This document shows, in pieces, positions 22,371 through 31,164 of a stretch of DNA of 34,839 nucleotides (its first letter is position 1; each line of letters begins with the position of its first letter). The DNA is from Nesterenkonia sp. GTDB taxonomy: Bacteria; Actinomycetota; Actinomycetes; Actinomycetales; Micrococcaceae. The DNA lies in the NCBI RefSeq assembly GCF_029265375.1, contig NZ_JAJUJJ010000027.1, positions 1-34,839 of the forward strand, given 5' to 3'. The translations under genes were made by a program, and so were the position numbers. Under the pieces are notes generated by a model that saw only the letters and a list, made by a program, of their open reading frames with translations, ran no database searches and was not told where the DNA came from.

Positions 22371-23111
22371 ATGACTGAGACCTATGTGCGTGCCGATGGG
22401 CGCGCCGCCGACCAGCTGCGCGAGGTGAGCATCACCCGCGGATGGTCCGCCCACGCCGAGGGCAGCGCGCTCATCGAGTTCGGCAGCACCCGGGTGCTGT
22501 GCACCGCCAGCTTCGAGACAGAGGTGCCGCGCTGGCTGCGCGGGGAAGGCCGCGGCTGGGTCACCGCCGAGTACGCCATGCTTCCGCGGGCCACCAACAC
22601 GCGCAGCTCACGCGAATCGGTGAAGGGCAAGATCGGCGGACGCACCCATGAGATCTCCCGGCTGATCGGACGCTCGCTGCGCGCAGTGGTGGACCTCACC
22701 GCCCTGGGCGAGAACATGATCACTCTGGACTGCGATGTGCTCCAGGCCGACGGCGGCACCCGCACCGCAGCGATCACCGGGGCCTTCGTGGCCCTGGCCG
22801 ACGCCGTGGAGTGGGCCCGGGCCGAGGGCCATATCCGGAAGAAGGCCGAGGTGCTCAAAGACTCGGTGGCCGCCGTCTCAGTGGGCGTGCTGCCCGACGG
22901 CACCAGCGTGCTGGACCTGCCCTACACGGAGGACTCCACTGCGGAGACGGATATGAACGTAGTGGTCACCGGCAGCGGCGACTTCGTGGAGATCCAGGGC
23001 ACCGCCGAAGGTGTGCCGTTCACCCGCGGCCAGCTGGATGAGCTGCTGGACCTGGCCGTCACCGGGGCAGACCAGCTCGCCGAGATCCAGCGCCAGGCCC
23101 TGCTGAGCTGA
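22371..23111 (+). CDS. rph: Ribonuclease PH
   Basis: RNase PH is a phosphorolytic 3' exonuclease that trims tRNA 3' ends. The 246-residue protein has [19 protein letters not shown] (7-25), [11 protein letters not shown], the conserved arginine region [29 protein letters not shown], the catalytic core [19 protein letters not shown] and [18 protein letters not shown] 22371 has a strong ribosome-binding site, AAGGAG at 22361-22366; the upstream open frame is noise inside the MBL gene. rdgB follows seven bases after the stop. Confidence 0.95.
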   Translation: MTETYVRADGRAADQLREVSITRGWSAHAEGSALIEFGSTRVLCTASFETEVPRWLRGEGRGWVTAEYAMLPRATNTRSSRESVKGKIGGRTHEISRLIGRSLRAVVDLTALGENMITLDCDVLQADGGTRTAAITGAFVALADAVEWARAEGHIRKKAEVLKDSVAAVSVGVLPDGTSVLDLPYTEDSTAETDMNVVVTGSGDFVEIQGTAEGVPFTRGQLDELLDLAVTGADQLAEIQRQALLS

Positions 23112-23118
23112 GGCCCCA

Positions 23119-23754
23119 ATGACTGCCCGCATCGTCCTGGCCAGCTCCAATCCTGGCAAATTGCGCGAATTCCGCGCCCTGCTGGCCGCCCAGCCGCAGC
23201 TGGCCCACCTGGACATCGACTCCGCGGTGATCGACGCCAAAACCGCAGGAGTGGGAGACATCCCGGAGACCGGGGCGAGCTTCGAGGAGAACTCCCTGCT
23301 GAAGGCCCGCGCCGTGGCCCGGCACACCGGCCTGCCCGCCGTCGCCGACGACTCAGGACTGGCCGTGGAGGTCCTCGGCGGCGCCCCGGGCATCTTCTCC
23401 GCCCGCTGGGCAGGGGAGAACGCCTCAGACGAGAACAACCGGCGGCTGCTGCTGGCCCAGCTGGCCGACATCGCCGCCGAGCACCGCCAGGCCGCCTTCG
23501 TCTGCGTGGCCTCCCTGGTGATCCCCGGCAGCAGCGGCGCCCCCGCGGCCGAACACACCGCTGAGGGTCGGATGCCCGGCAGCCTGCTGCAGGCCGAACG
23601 CGGCGACGGCGGATTCGGCTACGATCCGATCTTCCAGCCGGCGGGAGAGTCCCGTTCGGCGGCAGAGCTGACCATGGAGGAGAAGAACGCCATCTCCCAC
23701 CGCGGCCGCGCCTTCGCCGCGCTGGCCGACCGCATTGTGGAGGCGCTGAGCTGA
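23119..23754 (+). CDS. rdgB: Non-canonical purine NTP pyrophosphatase (dITP/XTP)
   Basis: A Ham1/RdgB-type enzyme that hydrolyses dITP, ITP and XTP to keep deaminated purines out of nucleic acids. The 211-residue protein has the SSNPGKLREF phosphate-binding start (9-18), ETGASFEENSLLKA, the catalytic DDSGLAVEVLGGAPGIFSAR and the purine-binding GDGGFGYDPIFQP, ending with AISHRGRAF. It is tightly linked to rph, a common pairing in bacteria. Confidence 0.95.
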   Translation: MTARIVLASSNPGKLREFRALLAAQPQLAHLDIDSAVIDAKTAGVGDIPETGASFEENSLLKARAVARHTGLPAVADDSGLAVEVLGGAPGIFSARWAGENASDENNRRLLLAQLADIAAEHRQAAFVCVASLVIPGSSGAPAAEHTAEGRMPGSLLQAERGDGGFGYDPIFQPAGESRSAAELTMEEKNAISHRGRAFAALADRIVEALS

Positions 23755-23757
23755 GAT

Positions 23758-24867
23758 ATGAGACCCACTACCTCGCTGGCCGGACTGCGGCCGCCCCGCG
23801 TCCCGGGACTGAACTTCACCGCCGTCGACTTTGAGACCGCCAACGGATTCCGCGGATCCCCCTGCGCCATCGGCCTGGTCCGGGTGCGCGACGGAAACGT
23901 GGACGAGCTGCATTTCCGGCGCATGCGCCCACCGGAGGGATTCGACCGGTTCGACCCGAAGAATGTGGCGATCCACGGCATCACCGCCGAGCGGGTGGCC
24001 GCCGAGCCGCGCTTCGGCGATCTCTTCGCTGAGATCAGGGCCTTCATCGGCGACGACATACTGGTGGCGCACAACGCCGTGTTCGACATGGAGGTCTTCG
24101 AATCCGCCCTGGAGGTCTCCGGACTGGACTCCCCAGGGTTCCGCTGCCTGTGCTCGGTGCGCCTGGCGAGGGCCGTCTACCAGCTGGACTCCCACGCACT
24201 GCCGGCCGCCGCGGCCGAAGCGGGCTTCCACCTCAAGCACCATCACCATGCGCTGTGGGACGCCCGGGCCGCAGCCGCCGTCGTCGTCGATATAGCTGAG
24301 CGGGAGAAGATCAGCAGCATCGAGACGCTCTTCGGCCGGCACTTCATCGGCCCCGAAGAGTGCGAACCCTTCCGCGCCCCGCGGGAGTACGAATCCCGTG
24401 CCACCCGGCAGGTGCGCAGCTACGGAGCCCTGTTCGACGCACGAACCCCCGGAGTGGACCCGGAGACGCTGCCGGATCTGATGCGCTGGCAGGACGAAGG
24501 CCGCAACCTTCCGCCCAACCCGGAGGCCGACCCGGAGCATCCGCTGCACGGCGAGCACCTGGTGTTCACCGGGAATCTCGGGATACCGCGCTCGCAGGCC
24601 AAGGAGCTGGCCGCAGCCCACGGGGCCGCCACCTCCTCACGCGTCACCGGATCCACCACTGTGCTGGTGGTCGGTGACGGTTTCAGCCCCGAGGATCTGC
24701 AGTCACCGGAGGCCGCGCCGCCGCTGAAGGCCCGCAAGGCCCGCGAGGTGCTGGCCCGGCAGCAGAAGGGCCAGCAGGTGCGCATCGTCGGTGAGGAGCA
24801 GTTCCGCAGCTGGCTGGGCGAGGAATGGCCGCTGCCGCAGCCGGCGGAGATCAGCGCGGGCGGGTGA
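23758..24867 (+). CDS. DEDDh 3'-5' exonuclease with C-terminal BRCT domain
   Basis: A 369-residue protein resembling the DNA polymerase III epsilon proofreading domain fused to a BRCT domain. Exonuclease residues are D24 and E26 (VDFETA), D110 (HNAVFD) and the H-x4-D element around 164-168 (HHALWDA). A linker (about 195-265) leads to the BRCT region (about 268-350): GEHLVFTGNLGIPRSQAKELAAAHGA and GSTTVLVVGD. This architecture occurs in actinobacterial repair exonucleases, distinct from the true DnaQ. It starts three bases after rdgB with a distant GGAGG. Its end overlaps the convergent ARH-like gene by 17 bases. Confidence 0.88.
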   Translation: MRPTTSLAGLRPPRVPGLNFTAVDFETANGFRGSPCAIGLVRVRDGNVDELHFRRMRPPEGFDRFDPKNVAIHGITAERVAAEPRFGDLFAEIRAFIGDDILVAHNAVFDMEVFESALEVSGLDSPGFRCLCSVRLARAVYQLDSHALPAAAAEAGFHLKHHHHALWDARAAAAVVVDIAEREKISSIETLFGRHFIGPEECEPFRAPREYESRATRQVRSYGALFDARTPGVDPETLPDLMRWQDEGRNLPPNPEADPEHPLHGEHLVFTGNLGIPRSQAKELAAAHGAATSSRVTGSTTVLVVGDGFSPEDLQSPEAAPPLKARKAREVLARQQKGQQVRIVGEEQFRSWLGEEWPLPQPAEISAGG

Positions 24868-25525
24868 CCGCCTCCCAACGCGCTGCCAGGGCATCGACGA
24901 CCTCATACAGCGGGTGGTCGGGGGAGCGGCCGGCATCGGGCTCAGCTGCGGCCGGTTCCTGGCCGGCGCGCCGGTTCAGTTCGTCCACAAACTCTTGGCC
25001 GCGTCGGGTCAGCTCCGGGTCTCCGTGGGTCATGGCCAGCGCCTGCTCCACCCACCGGCTGCGCATCGCGGAGTCTATATAGGGCACCAGCGCGATGGGC
25101 ACCAGCCGCAGCAGCGCCCCGTCCTCCGGGGCCTGCGGCTTAGCCGGGTCGCCGGGATAGTGCAGCTCGCCGCTGGCCAGGCCCGCCAGTGCGGTCTCCC
25201 CGGTGCTGTCCTGGCAACGGAGGCGCCCCTCGGCCATCAGCCGGGAGACAGCAGAGTCCAGCTGCCGCGGCGGGGGCTGCGGCGCGGGATCCGGAAAGCC
25301 GCCGGTGAGCAGCCGGTACCACCGCAGCCCGGCCAGCCACATGCAGGCCTGGGGATCGGCGCCGGTGCCCTGCTGGGCCCATTCCAAAACCTCCAGCAGC
25401 CCGTCGGCCAGACACAGCCGGTGCAGCTGCTCAGCATGCAGCTCGATCACCCCGCCGACCGGAGCGGGAAAGTCCTGAGTCAGCAGCGGCGCACACTGGG
25501 AGATCAGCCTCTGGTCATCACTCAC
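24851..25525 (-). CDS. Degenerate ADP-ribosylglycohydrolase-like protein
   Basis: A 224-residue protein from GTG 25525, set by TAGTCT seven bases upstream. The middle resembles ADP-ribosylglycohydrolases (ARH/DraG family): LCLADGLLEVLEWAQQGTGA, CMWLAGLRWYRLLTG, ALLRLVPIALVPY and ALAMTHGDPE. The family's N-terminal GDALG motif is absent. The TDDT-type metal ligands appear replaced by ELHA, and the C-terminal DTD motif is missing as the protein stops early. It is therefore probably catalytically dead, either decayed or repurposed. It is convergent with the exonuclease and divergent from sbcD. Family assignment is tentative; an unrelated helical protein is possible. Confidence 0.55.
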   Translation of the reverse strand: MSDDQRLISQCAPLLTQDFPAPVGGVIELHAEQLHRLCLADGLLEVLEWAQQGTGADPQACMWLAGLRWYRLLTGGFPDPAPQPPPRQLDSAVSRLMAEGRLRCQDSTGETALAGLASGELHYPGDPAKPQAPEDGALLRLVPIALVPYIDSAMRSRWVEQALAMTHGDPELTRRGQEFVDELNRRAGQEPAAAEPDAGRSPDHPLYEVVDALAARWEAVTRPR

Positions 25526-25538
25526 AACTCCCAGACTA
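25523..25538 (-). promoter_or_regulatory. -10 and leaderless start of the ARH-like gene
   Basis: Minus strand TAGTCT (25538-25533), seven bases (GGGAGTT), then GTG (25525). Confidence 0.55.
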
Positions 25539-25595
25539 TCCGCAGGGCCGGCAGGCGGCCCGCCGGATGTCACCGGGGATCTCCGTCACGGCATA

Positions 25596-25611
25596 TAGCG
25601 TGGTGACTATG
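25596..25611 (+). promoter_or_regulatory. -10 and leaderless start of sbcD
   Basis: TAGCGT (25596-25601), seven bases (GGTGACT), then ATG 25609. The hexamer is the same as at metB. Confidence 0.6.
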
Positions 25612-26850
25612 CGGATCCTGCACACCTCTGACTGGCACCTGGGTCGGGGCTTCCACGGCGCCCCGCTGCGCGAGGAGCAGTCTCAGATGCTGGCCACAGT
25701 CTGCGCAGAGGCGGCCGAGCACTCCGCCGACGTCGTGCTGGTCTCCGGAGACGTCTATGACCGTGCTCTGCCCCCGGAATGGGCGGTCAAGCAGCTGGAG
25801 GACTGCCTGCTGCAGCTGGTGCAGGCCGGCGTCCAGGTGATCATCACCTCCGGCAATCACGACTCCGCCCAACGCCTGGGGTTCGGCCGCGGACTGATGG
25901 CCGCCTCCGGGGTGCACATCCGCAGCAGCCTCCAGGACGCCTGGGACCCGGTGGAACTGGACGACGATGACGGCGGCACCGTGCTGGTCTACGGGATTCC
26001 CTACCTGGAGCCTCAGCTCTACGCCGGGGCCCTGGAGCTCGAGCGGGCCAACCACACCGCGGTGATCACGGAGGTCACCCGGCGGATTCGCGAGCACGCC
26101 GAAGCCCGCACTGCCGAGCTGGCCGGCCCGGTGCGCACTGTGCTGATGGCGCACCTGTTCGCCGCCCACGGGATCGCCTCCGAGTCCGAGCGCAGCATCG
26201 GGGCCGCCGCCACGCCCGAGCAGCCCCTGGAGCACCACGAGGAGACCCTCGGCGGGCTGGCGGTGGTGCCGCTGGAGGTCTTCAGCGGCTTCGACTATGT
26301 CGCACTGGGCCACCTGCACGGCCGCCAACGGCTCAGCCCCCGGGTGCGCTACTCCGGAGCCCCGCTGCGCTATTCGTTCTCCGAAGAGAACCAGGCCAAA
26401 GGTGCCTGGCTGGTGGAGACCAGCCGGCTGGCCGAGGACCCAGACGCCGCCATCGCCGCCCTGGACTGGAGGATCGGCCGGCCGGTGAAACGGCTGCGGG
26501 GGCCACTGAGCCAGATGCTGGATCCCGCCGTCATCGAACAGTGGACCGAGGCCTTTGTGCAAATCACCCTCACCGACGACGAACGCCCCGAGCGAGCCTA
26601 TCCGCGGCTGCGGGAGGTCTACCCGCACCTGATGTCCTACAGCTACGCCGGCGCCGCGGCCACCGGGACCCACGCCACCTACTCCCAGAAGCTGCGGGAG
26701 GCTGAGTCCGAGTACGACGTCGTCTCCGGGTTCCTCACCCACGTGCGCCACCGCGCCCCCAGTGAAGAAGAGACTCTCATCCTGCAGCAGGCGCTGGAGG
26801 ATGTGCGCAGCGCCGAGCACCAGCCGCCGCCCCGGGAAGGAGGAGCATGA
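25609..26850 (+). CDS. sbcD: DNA double-strand-break exonuclease subunit SbcD
   Basis: SbcD is the Mre11-like nuclease that with SbcC cuts DNA hairpins and blocked ends. The 413-residue protein carries the metallophosphoesterase motifs HTSDWHLGR (D8, H10), LVSGDVYDR, TSGNHDSAQRLG, LMAHLFAAHG and ALGHLHGRQ, then a capping/DNA-binding region with SGAPLRYSFSEE. The 15-codon upstream extension is rejected because of the -10 at 25596. Its stop overlaps the sbcC start as ATGA. Confidence 0.95.
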   Translation: MRILHTSDWHLGRGFHGAPLREEQSQMLATVCAEAAEHSADVVLVSGDVYDRALPPEWAVKQLEDCLLQLVQAGVQVIITSGNHDSAQRLGFGRGLMAASGVHIRSSLQDAWDPVELDDDDGGTVLVYGIPYLEPQLYAGALELERANHTAVITEVTRRIREHAEARTAELAGPVRTVLMAHLFAAHGIASESERSIGAAATPEQPLEHHEETLGGLAVVPLEVFSGFDYVALGHLHGRQRLSPRVRYSGAPLRYSFSEENQAKGAWLVETSRLAEDPDAAIAALDWRIGRPVKRLRGPLSQMLDPAVIEQWTEAFVQITLTDDERPERAYPRLREVYPHLMSYSYAGAAATGTHATYSQKLREAESEYDVVSGFLTHVRHRAPSEEETLILQQALEDVRSAEHQPPPREGGA

Positions 26851-29800
26851 GGTTCCATCGCCTGAGCATCTCCGCCTTCGGCCCGTTCCCGGCTACTGAG
26901 ACGGTGGACTTCGACGCGCTCAGCGCCGACGGGCTGTTCCTGCTGCGCGGCCCCACCGGAGCCGGAAAGACCTCGGTCCTGGATGCGCTCACCTTCGCGC
27001 TGTACGGCAACGTCCCAGGGGAGAGGTCCCCGGACCGGCTGAAGTCCCAGCACGCGGAGCCGCACCGCGCTCCGGTAGTGGAGCTGGACTTCTCCTGCGG
27101 TGAGGACCGCTACCTGGTGCGGCGCCAGGCCAGCTACTACCGGCCTGCCAAGCGCGCCGGCGCCAAGCCCCAGAGGGAGGGCACCTCCCTGACCATCCAC
27201 CGCTGGTCCGCAGGCCAGTGGCAGCCGGTGCCCACCGCGCGGGTGGTCGAAGGCGATGTGGAGCTGGAGAACATCATCGGGCTGAAGATGCACGAGTTCA
27301 CCAAAGTGATCCTGCTGCCCCAGGGCGCCTTCGCCCAACTGCTGCACGCCAGCAATGAGCAGCGCCGCGGCATCCTGGAGCAGCTGTTCGACATCTCCGC
27401 CTATGAGCGACTGGAGACCCACCTGTGGGAGCAGATGCGCGCCTCCGAAGGCGCCCTGAACCAGCTTGATTCCCAGATCACCCTGCACGCGGACGCGGTG
27501 CGCCGTGCGGCCGCGGCCCTGCTGGGGGATCAGCCCGACCTCAGCGAGGTGGAGACCTCAGAGCTGGCTGAGGCTGCCCGTGCCGCGGCCGAAGCGCAGC
27601 ACCAGGTGCTGGCCCAGGCCGAAGCGCAGGCCCGCCGAGCAATGGAAGAGGCCGCAAAGCACGCCGAAGACCTCGCAGAGGCGCGCCGCCAGCTGACCTG
27701 CTGGGAGCAGCACCGCAAGCGCCGCGCCGAGCTTCAGGAAGACAAGGCTGAGGCGGAGGAAGCCCGACGTCGGCTGGCAGAGCACCAGACCGCCTCCGGC
27801 ATCCGCGAATGGCTGCGCACCGCCGAGGAGGCTGCGGAATCCCACGAGGCCGCTGCCCACAGGGCCGACGAGGCCGCCGCACAGGCCCGCCAGGCGTTGA
27901 AGTCCCAGGACGACGTCGACCACCGCGATCTGGTCGCCGACTCCGGCGTCCAGGCTGAGCAGATCCAAGAGGCACTCAGCGACCTGCTGACCCTCCAAGC
28001 CCGGCTCACCGGGGAGGAGGCCGCCGACGCGCAGCGGCGGCACCAGCAGCTCCACACCCAGGCGCAGCAGGCCCGCCAGGAGGCCGAAGAGGCCCAGCAG
28101 CAGTACGACCGGCTCCAGAAGCGAGTCGCTGAGCAGCTGGACGAGCAGCAGCAGGCCCAGGAGCAGCTGTGCGACCTCACCGAGCTGGACCGGCGGCGCG
28201 ATGCGGCACACGCGGCCCTGACCGAGGCCCAGAGGCGCACCGAGCAGATCGCCGAGCGGGACCGGCTCGCCCGGACCAGAGCAGACCTGGCGGAGCGGGC
28301 GGAGACTCGCAGAGCTGAGCTCGACGCCGCCGAAGCGCACTATCGCAGCACCGCCGAAGCGTACCTGCGCTCCCAAGCACACGAACTGGCAGCGGCCCTT
28401 CAGCCCGGGGAGCCGTGCCTGGTCTGCGGATCCACCGAACACCCGGCCCCGCTGACTGCCGCGGAGGACACGGTGACCCGTGAGCAGGCCGACCAGGCCT
28501 CCGCCGAACTGCAGGAGGCGCGGGCCCGATGGGAACAGGTCCGGGCCGAGCTGAGCTCCACCACCGAAGCGCTGGAGGCGGTGCGCACCGAGCTGGGTCA
28601 GCACAGTGAGAGCACCGCGGACCAGGCGGCCCAACTGGCCGAAGCAGCCCAGGCGGAGACGCAGCGGGCCGACACCGCCCGGGAGGACCAACACCGGCTG
28701 CGAGAGAGCCTGGAGAAGCTCACCACCGCGGTGGCGGACACCCGGCACCAGCTGAGCTCCGCCGCGCACCGAATCGAGCAGCAGCAGGAGACTGCCCAGC
28801 GGCTGGCCGAAGAGGCCATCCAGCAGCAGGCCGTGCTGGATCAGCTGCGCGGAGACCACCCCAGCCTGGAGGCCCGGCTGGAAGCCCTCAGTGAGCTGAA
28901 GCAGAAGCTTCAGACCGCACAGCAGGCCGCCGAGGAGGCCGAGCGTGCCCAGCAGGAGGCCCGGCGTTCCCAGACCGCCGCGGCCGCCCAGCTGGAGAAG
29001 TCACCCTTCGATCACGCCGACCAGGTGCAGCAGGCGCTCTGCGCCGACGAGCAGCTGCAGCAGCTGCGCAGCACGGTGGAGGCCTTCGACACCCGCGCAC
29101 GGCAGCTGGACTATGAGGCCGAACTGGCCGAGGTCCGCGCCGGACGGCGGCGCGCCGAGGCGGGGGAGTCCGCCCCGGAGGAGGAGACGGTCCAGCAGGC
29201 GCAGCAGCGCGCAGCCGAGACCGCAGAGGACTGCCAGCAGCACCACCAGAGGCTCACCGCCTTCACCGCCCGCCGCGAGAGCCTCACCGACGCCGCCGAT
29301 GCTTTGGACCAGGCCCTGCGGCGCCGGACCGAGGAGGCCACCGAGCACCTGCGCACCGCAGAACTGGCGCAGGTGCTCAACGGCAAGGGTGACAATGCGC
29401 TGCGGATGCGGCTGACCACCTATGTGCTCGCCGCGCGGCTGGAGCGGATCGCCGACGCCGCTACCCGGCATCTGAAAGCCATGAGCGACGGGCGCTACCA
29501 GCTGCTGCTGGACGCCGAACGCTCCGGCAAGGGGCTGCGCGGACTGGACCTGAAGGTCTATGACGAATACGCCGAGCAGCAGCGCCCCGCCGAGACCCTC
29601 TCCGGCGGAGAGACCTTTATGACCTCATTGTCCATGGCACTGGGCCTGGCCGAGGTGGTGCAGTCCGAAGCAGGGGGAATCGGTATGGAGAGCCTCTTCA
29701 TCGACGAGGGCTTCGGCTCCCTGGACGAGCAGACTCTCGAGGCAGTGATGACGGCTCTGGAGACCCTGCGCGGAGAGGGCCGCCGCATCGGGGTAGTCAG

Positions 29801-29894
29801 CCACGTCACCGAGATGCACCAGCAGATCCCCATGCAGCTGCGCGTGGAGAAGACCCGGTCGGGCTCCCGGCTGCGGATGCAGGAGCCGGTATGA
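26847..29894 (+). CDS. sbcC: DNA double-strand-break ATPase subunit SbcC
   Basis: The Rad50-like SMC ATPase partner of SbcD, 1015 residues. The Walker A motif is in LRGPTGAGKTSVLDAL (about 33-48), followed by the Q-loop LPQGAFAQLLHA. Two long Ala/Glu/Gln-rich coiled-coil arms (about 180-510 and 540-830) flank the zinc hook CLVCGS (about residue 525). The C-terminal head has the ABC signature TLSGGETFMTSLSMALGLAE and Walker B SLFIDEGFGSLDEQTLE. The arms have very high Gln/Ala content and many antisense shadow frames, as expected for such repeats. It is coupled to sbcD by ATGA and to the next gene by another ATGA. Confidence 0.96.
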   Translation: MRFHRLSISAFGPFPATETVDFDALSADGLFLLRGPTGAGKTSVLDALTFALYGNVPGERSPDRLKSQHAEPHRAPVVELDFSCGEDRYLVRRQASYYRPAKRAGAKPQREGTSLTIHRWSAGQWQPVPTARVVEGDVELENIIGLKMHEFTKVILLPQGAFAQLLHASNEQRRGILEQLFDISAYERLETHLWEQMRASEGALNQLDSQITLHADAVRRAAAALLGDQPDLSEVETSELAEAARAAAEAQHQVLAQAEAQARRAMEEAAKHAEDLAEARRQLTCWEQHRKRRAELQEDKAEAEEARRRLAEHQTASGIREWLRTAEEAAESHEAAAHRADEAAAQARQALKSQDDVDHRDLVADSGVQAEQIQEALSDLLTLQARLTGEEAADAQRRHQQLHTQAQQARQEAEEAQQQYDRLQKRVAEQLDEQQQAQEQLCDLTELDRRRDAAHAALTEAQRRTEQIAERDRLARTRADLAERAETRRAELDAAEAHYRSTAEAYLRSQAHELAAALQPGEPCLVCGSTEHPAPLTAAEDTVTREQADQASAELQEARARWEQVRAELSSTTEALEAVRTELGQHSESTADQAAQLAEAAQAETQRADTAREDQHRLRESLEKLTTAVADTRHQLSSAAHRIEQQQETAQRLAEEAIQQQAVLDQLRGDHPSLEARLEALSELKQKLQTAQQAAEEAERAQQEARRSQTAAAAQLEKSPFDHADQVQQALCADEQLQQLRSTVEAFDTRARQLDYEAELAEVRAGRRRAEAGESAPEEETVQQAQQRAAETAEDCQQHHQRLTAFTARRESLTDAADALDQALRRRTEEATEHLRTAELAQVLNGKGDNALRMRLTTYVLAARLERIADAATRHLKAMSDGRYQLLLDAERSGKGLRGLDLKVYDEYAEQQRPAETLSGGETFMTSLSMALGLAEVVQSEAGGIGMESLFIDEGFGSLDEQTLEAVMTALETLRGEGRRIGVVSHVTEMHQQIPMQLRVEKTRSGSRLRMQEPV

Positions 29895-30403
29895 GTCCCG
29901 GCCAGCGCCTGCTCTCCCTGACGGCCAGACTGCCCGGCACACTGCTGCCCTTCGCTGCCGGACTGGCACTGTCGCCCACCGGTCTGCTCTACGCGCTGGC
30001 CGCAGCCATCGCCGCCCTGACCGGATGGTGGATCTCCCAGGCCGCCTCACGGTGGCTGCACCGGCGGATGCACACCCACCACCTGCTGCTATGCAGCGCA
30101 GTGCTGTACGTGGTGGCGGTGATCCTGCTGCTGGTGGCAGCGGAGCAGCACGCTGCCGGAACCGCCGCGGCGCTCAGCCTCGCCGGCGGACTCACCGCCC
30201 CGGCAGAACGCGTCGCAGTGCCGCACCCACGCCTGGACCGCACCGCCCTGGCCGCAGCAGTGGTTATCTCGCTGATCTGCGGCGCCGCCTCAGCATGGAG
30301 CGTGCCGCTGGTCGCTGCCGCGCTCGCCGCGGCCATCAGCGTCCCACTGCTGGTGATGACCCGCGGAGCCGGTGAGAAGCTCAGCGACCCAGAAACTCCG
30401 TGA
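29891..30403 (+). CDS. Membrane protein of unknown function, coupled to sbcC
   Basis: A 170-residue, Ala/Leu-rich protein with about five hydrophobic stretches (about 12-34, 36-51, 64-84, 88-103, 117-155), a His/Arg cytoplasmic-type loop (RWLHRRMHTHH, about 54-64) and a charged C-terminus (RGAGEKLSDPETP). I do not recognise the family. ATG 29891 overlaps the sbcC stop (ATGA), so it is translated as part of the sbcDC unit. Its last 23 bases overlap the end of the convergent hydrolase gene. Any link to DNA repair rests on operon position only. Confidence 0.7.
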   Translation: MSPGQRLLSLTARLPGTLLPFAAGLALSPTGLLYALAAAIAALTGWWISQAASRWLHRRMHTHHLLLCSAVLYVVAVILLLVAAEQHAAGTAAALSLAGGLTAPAERVAVPHPRLDRTALAAAVVISLICGAASAWSVPLVAAALAAAISVPLLVMTRGAGEKLSDPETP

Positions 30404-31163
30404 CCGCCTGCTTATAGGCCCGCGCGGTGAGAGCATTGACATGGTTGCGGCCGGGTATCGGGACGAACCGAGCTTCGTGTCCTGCATCGCGCACCAGGTC
30501 GGTCAGCTGCTCAGCTCCCTCGGCGATCGAGTCCTCAGTGCCGGCGACCACCAGAGTGCGCACCTCAGGCACCTCAGCGGCAGGGTCGTACCGGTCTGCG
30601 CCGAGTGCGATGCGCAGCTCCACCACGTGCGGCAGATGCTGACCGGGCAGGGCCGCGGCCACAGTGATGAACCGGGCGGTGGCCTCGTCCGCAGGCTGCA
30701 CTCCTTCGGCCGCCCACGCGCGGGCCTGATCGGCGTCGATCTGGTAGACCTCATCGCTGACCGGGGGCCCGCCGAGCACCAGGGACGCGGCCGCCTCCGG
30801 ATACCGGTGGGCGAACTGCCAGCACAGCCGAGCTCCCAGCGAATAGCCGTGCAGATGGACCCGGCCCCCGGCGGTCTGGGTTACCTGGTGCAGGTCGGCC
30901 AGCAGCTGATGAGTCTGCAGCCCCGCCGGGTTGATCTCCCGGGACTCCCCGTGGCCGGGAAGGTCCACTGAGACCACGGTCCGTCCAGTGGCAGCCAGTG
31001 GGTCCAGCCAGCCGGTCTTCACCCAGTTGTACAGCGTGCTGGAGGCGAACCCGTGCACCAGCAGGACCGGCTCGGCGCTGGGCTGCGCATGCGGCCAGGT
31101 GTGGACGGTCAGACCCGCCGCGGTCCGGTGGGTCTGCGGTGCCGGAAAGCTCAGGCTCCCCAC
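30381..31163 (-). CDS. Alpha/beta-fold hydrolase
   Basis: A 260-residue hydrolase with the oxyanion segment LLVHGFASS, the VDLPGHGES strand-turn, nucleophile elbow GYSLGA (Ser), acid region VVAGTEDSIAEG (Asp) and terminal GRNHVNALT (His). The substrate cannot be told; esterase, lipase or haloperoxidase-like members look alike. The frame stays open far upstream into mqo (to 31424), but that part is Pro/Cys/Trp-rich shadow sequence. GTG 31163, two bases after the mqo stop, is the natural start and suggests coupling to mqo. Confidence 0.85.
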   Translation of the reverse strand: MGSLSFPAPQTHRTAAGLTVHTWPHAQPSAEPVLLVHGFASSTLYNWVKTGWLDPLAATGRTVVSVDLPGHGESREINPAGLQTHQLLADLHQVTQTAGGRVHLHGYSLGARLCWQFAHRYPEAAASLVLGGPPVSDEVYQIDADQARAWAAEGVQPADEATARFITVAAALPGQHLPHVVELRIALGADRYDPAAEVPEVRTLVVAGTEDSIAEGAEQLTDLVRDAGHEARFVPIPGRNHVNALTARAYKQAVTEFLGR

Positions 31164-31164
31164 T

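Noticed and set aside
27558-28859. Long antisense frames opposite sbcC and many other genes
   Set aside because: Codon bias in high-GC coiled-coil sequence keeps antisense frames open; the products are low-complexity and resemble no family.
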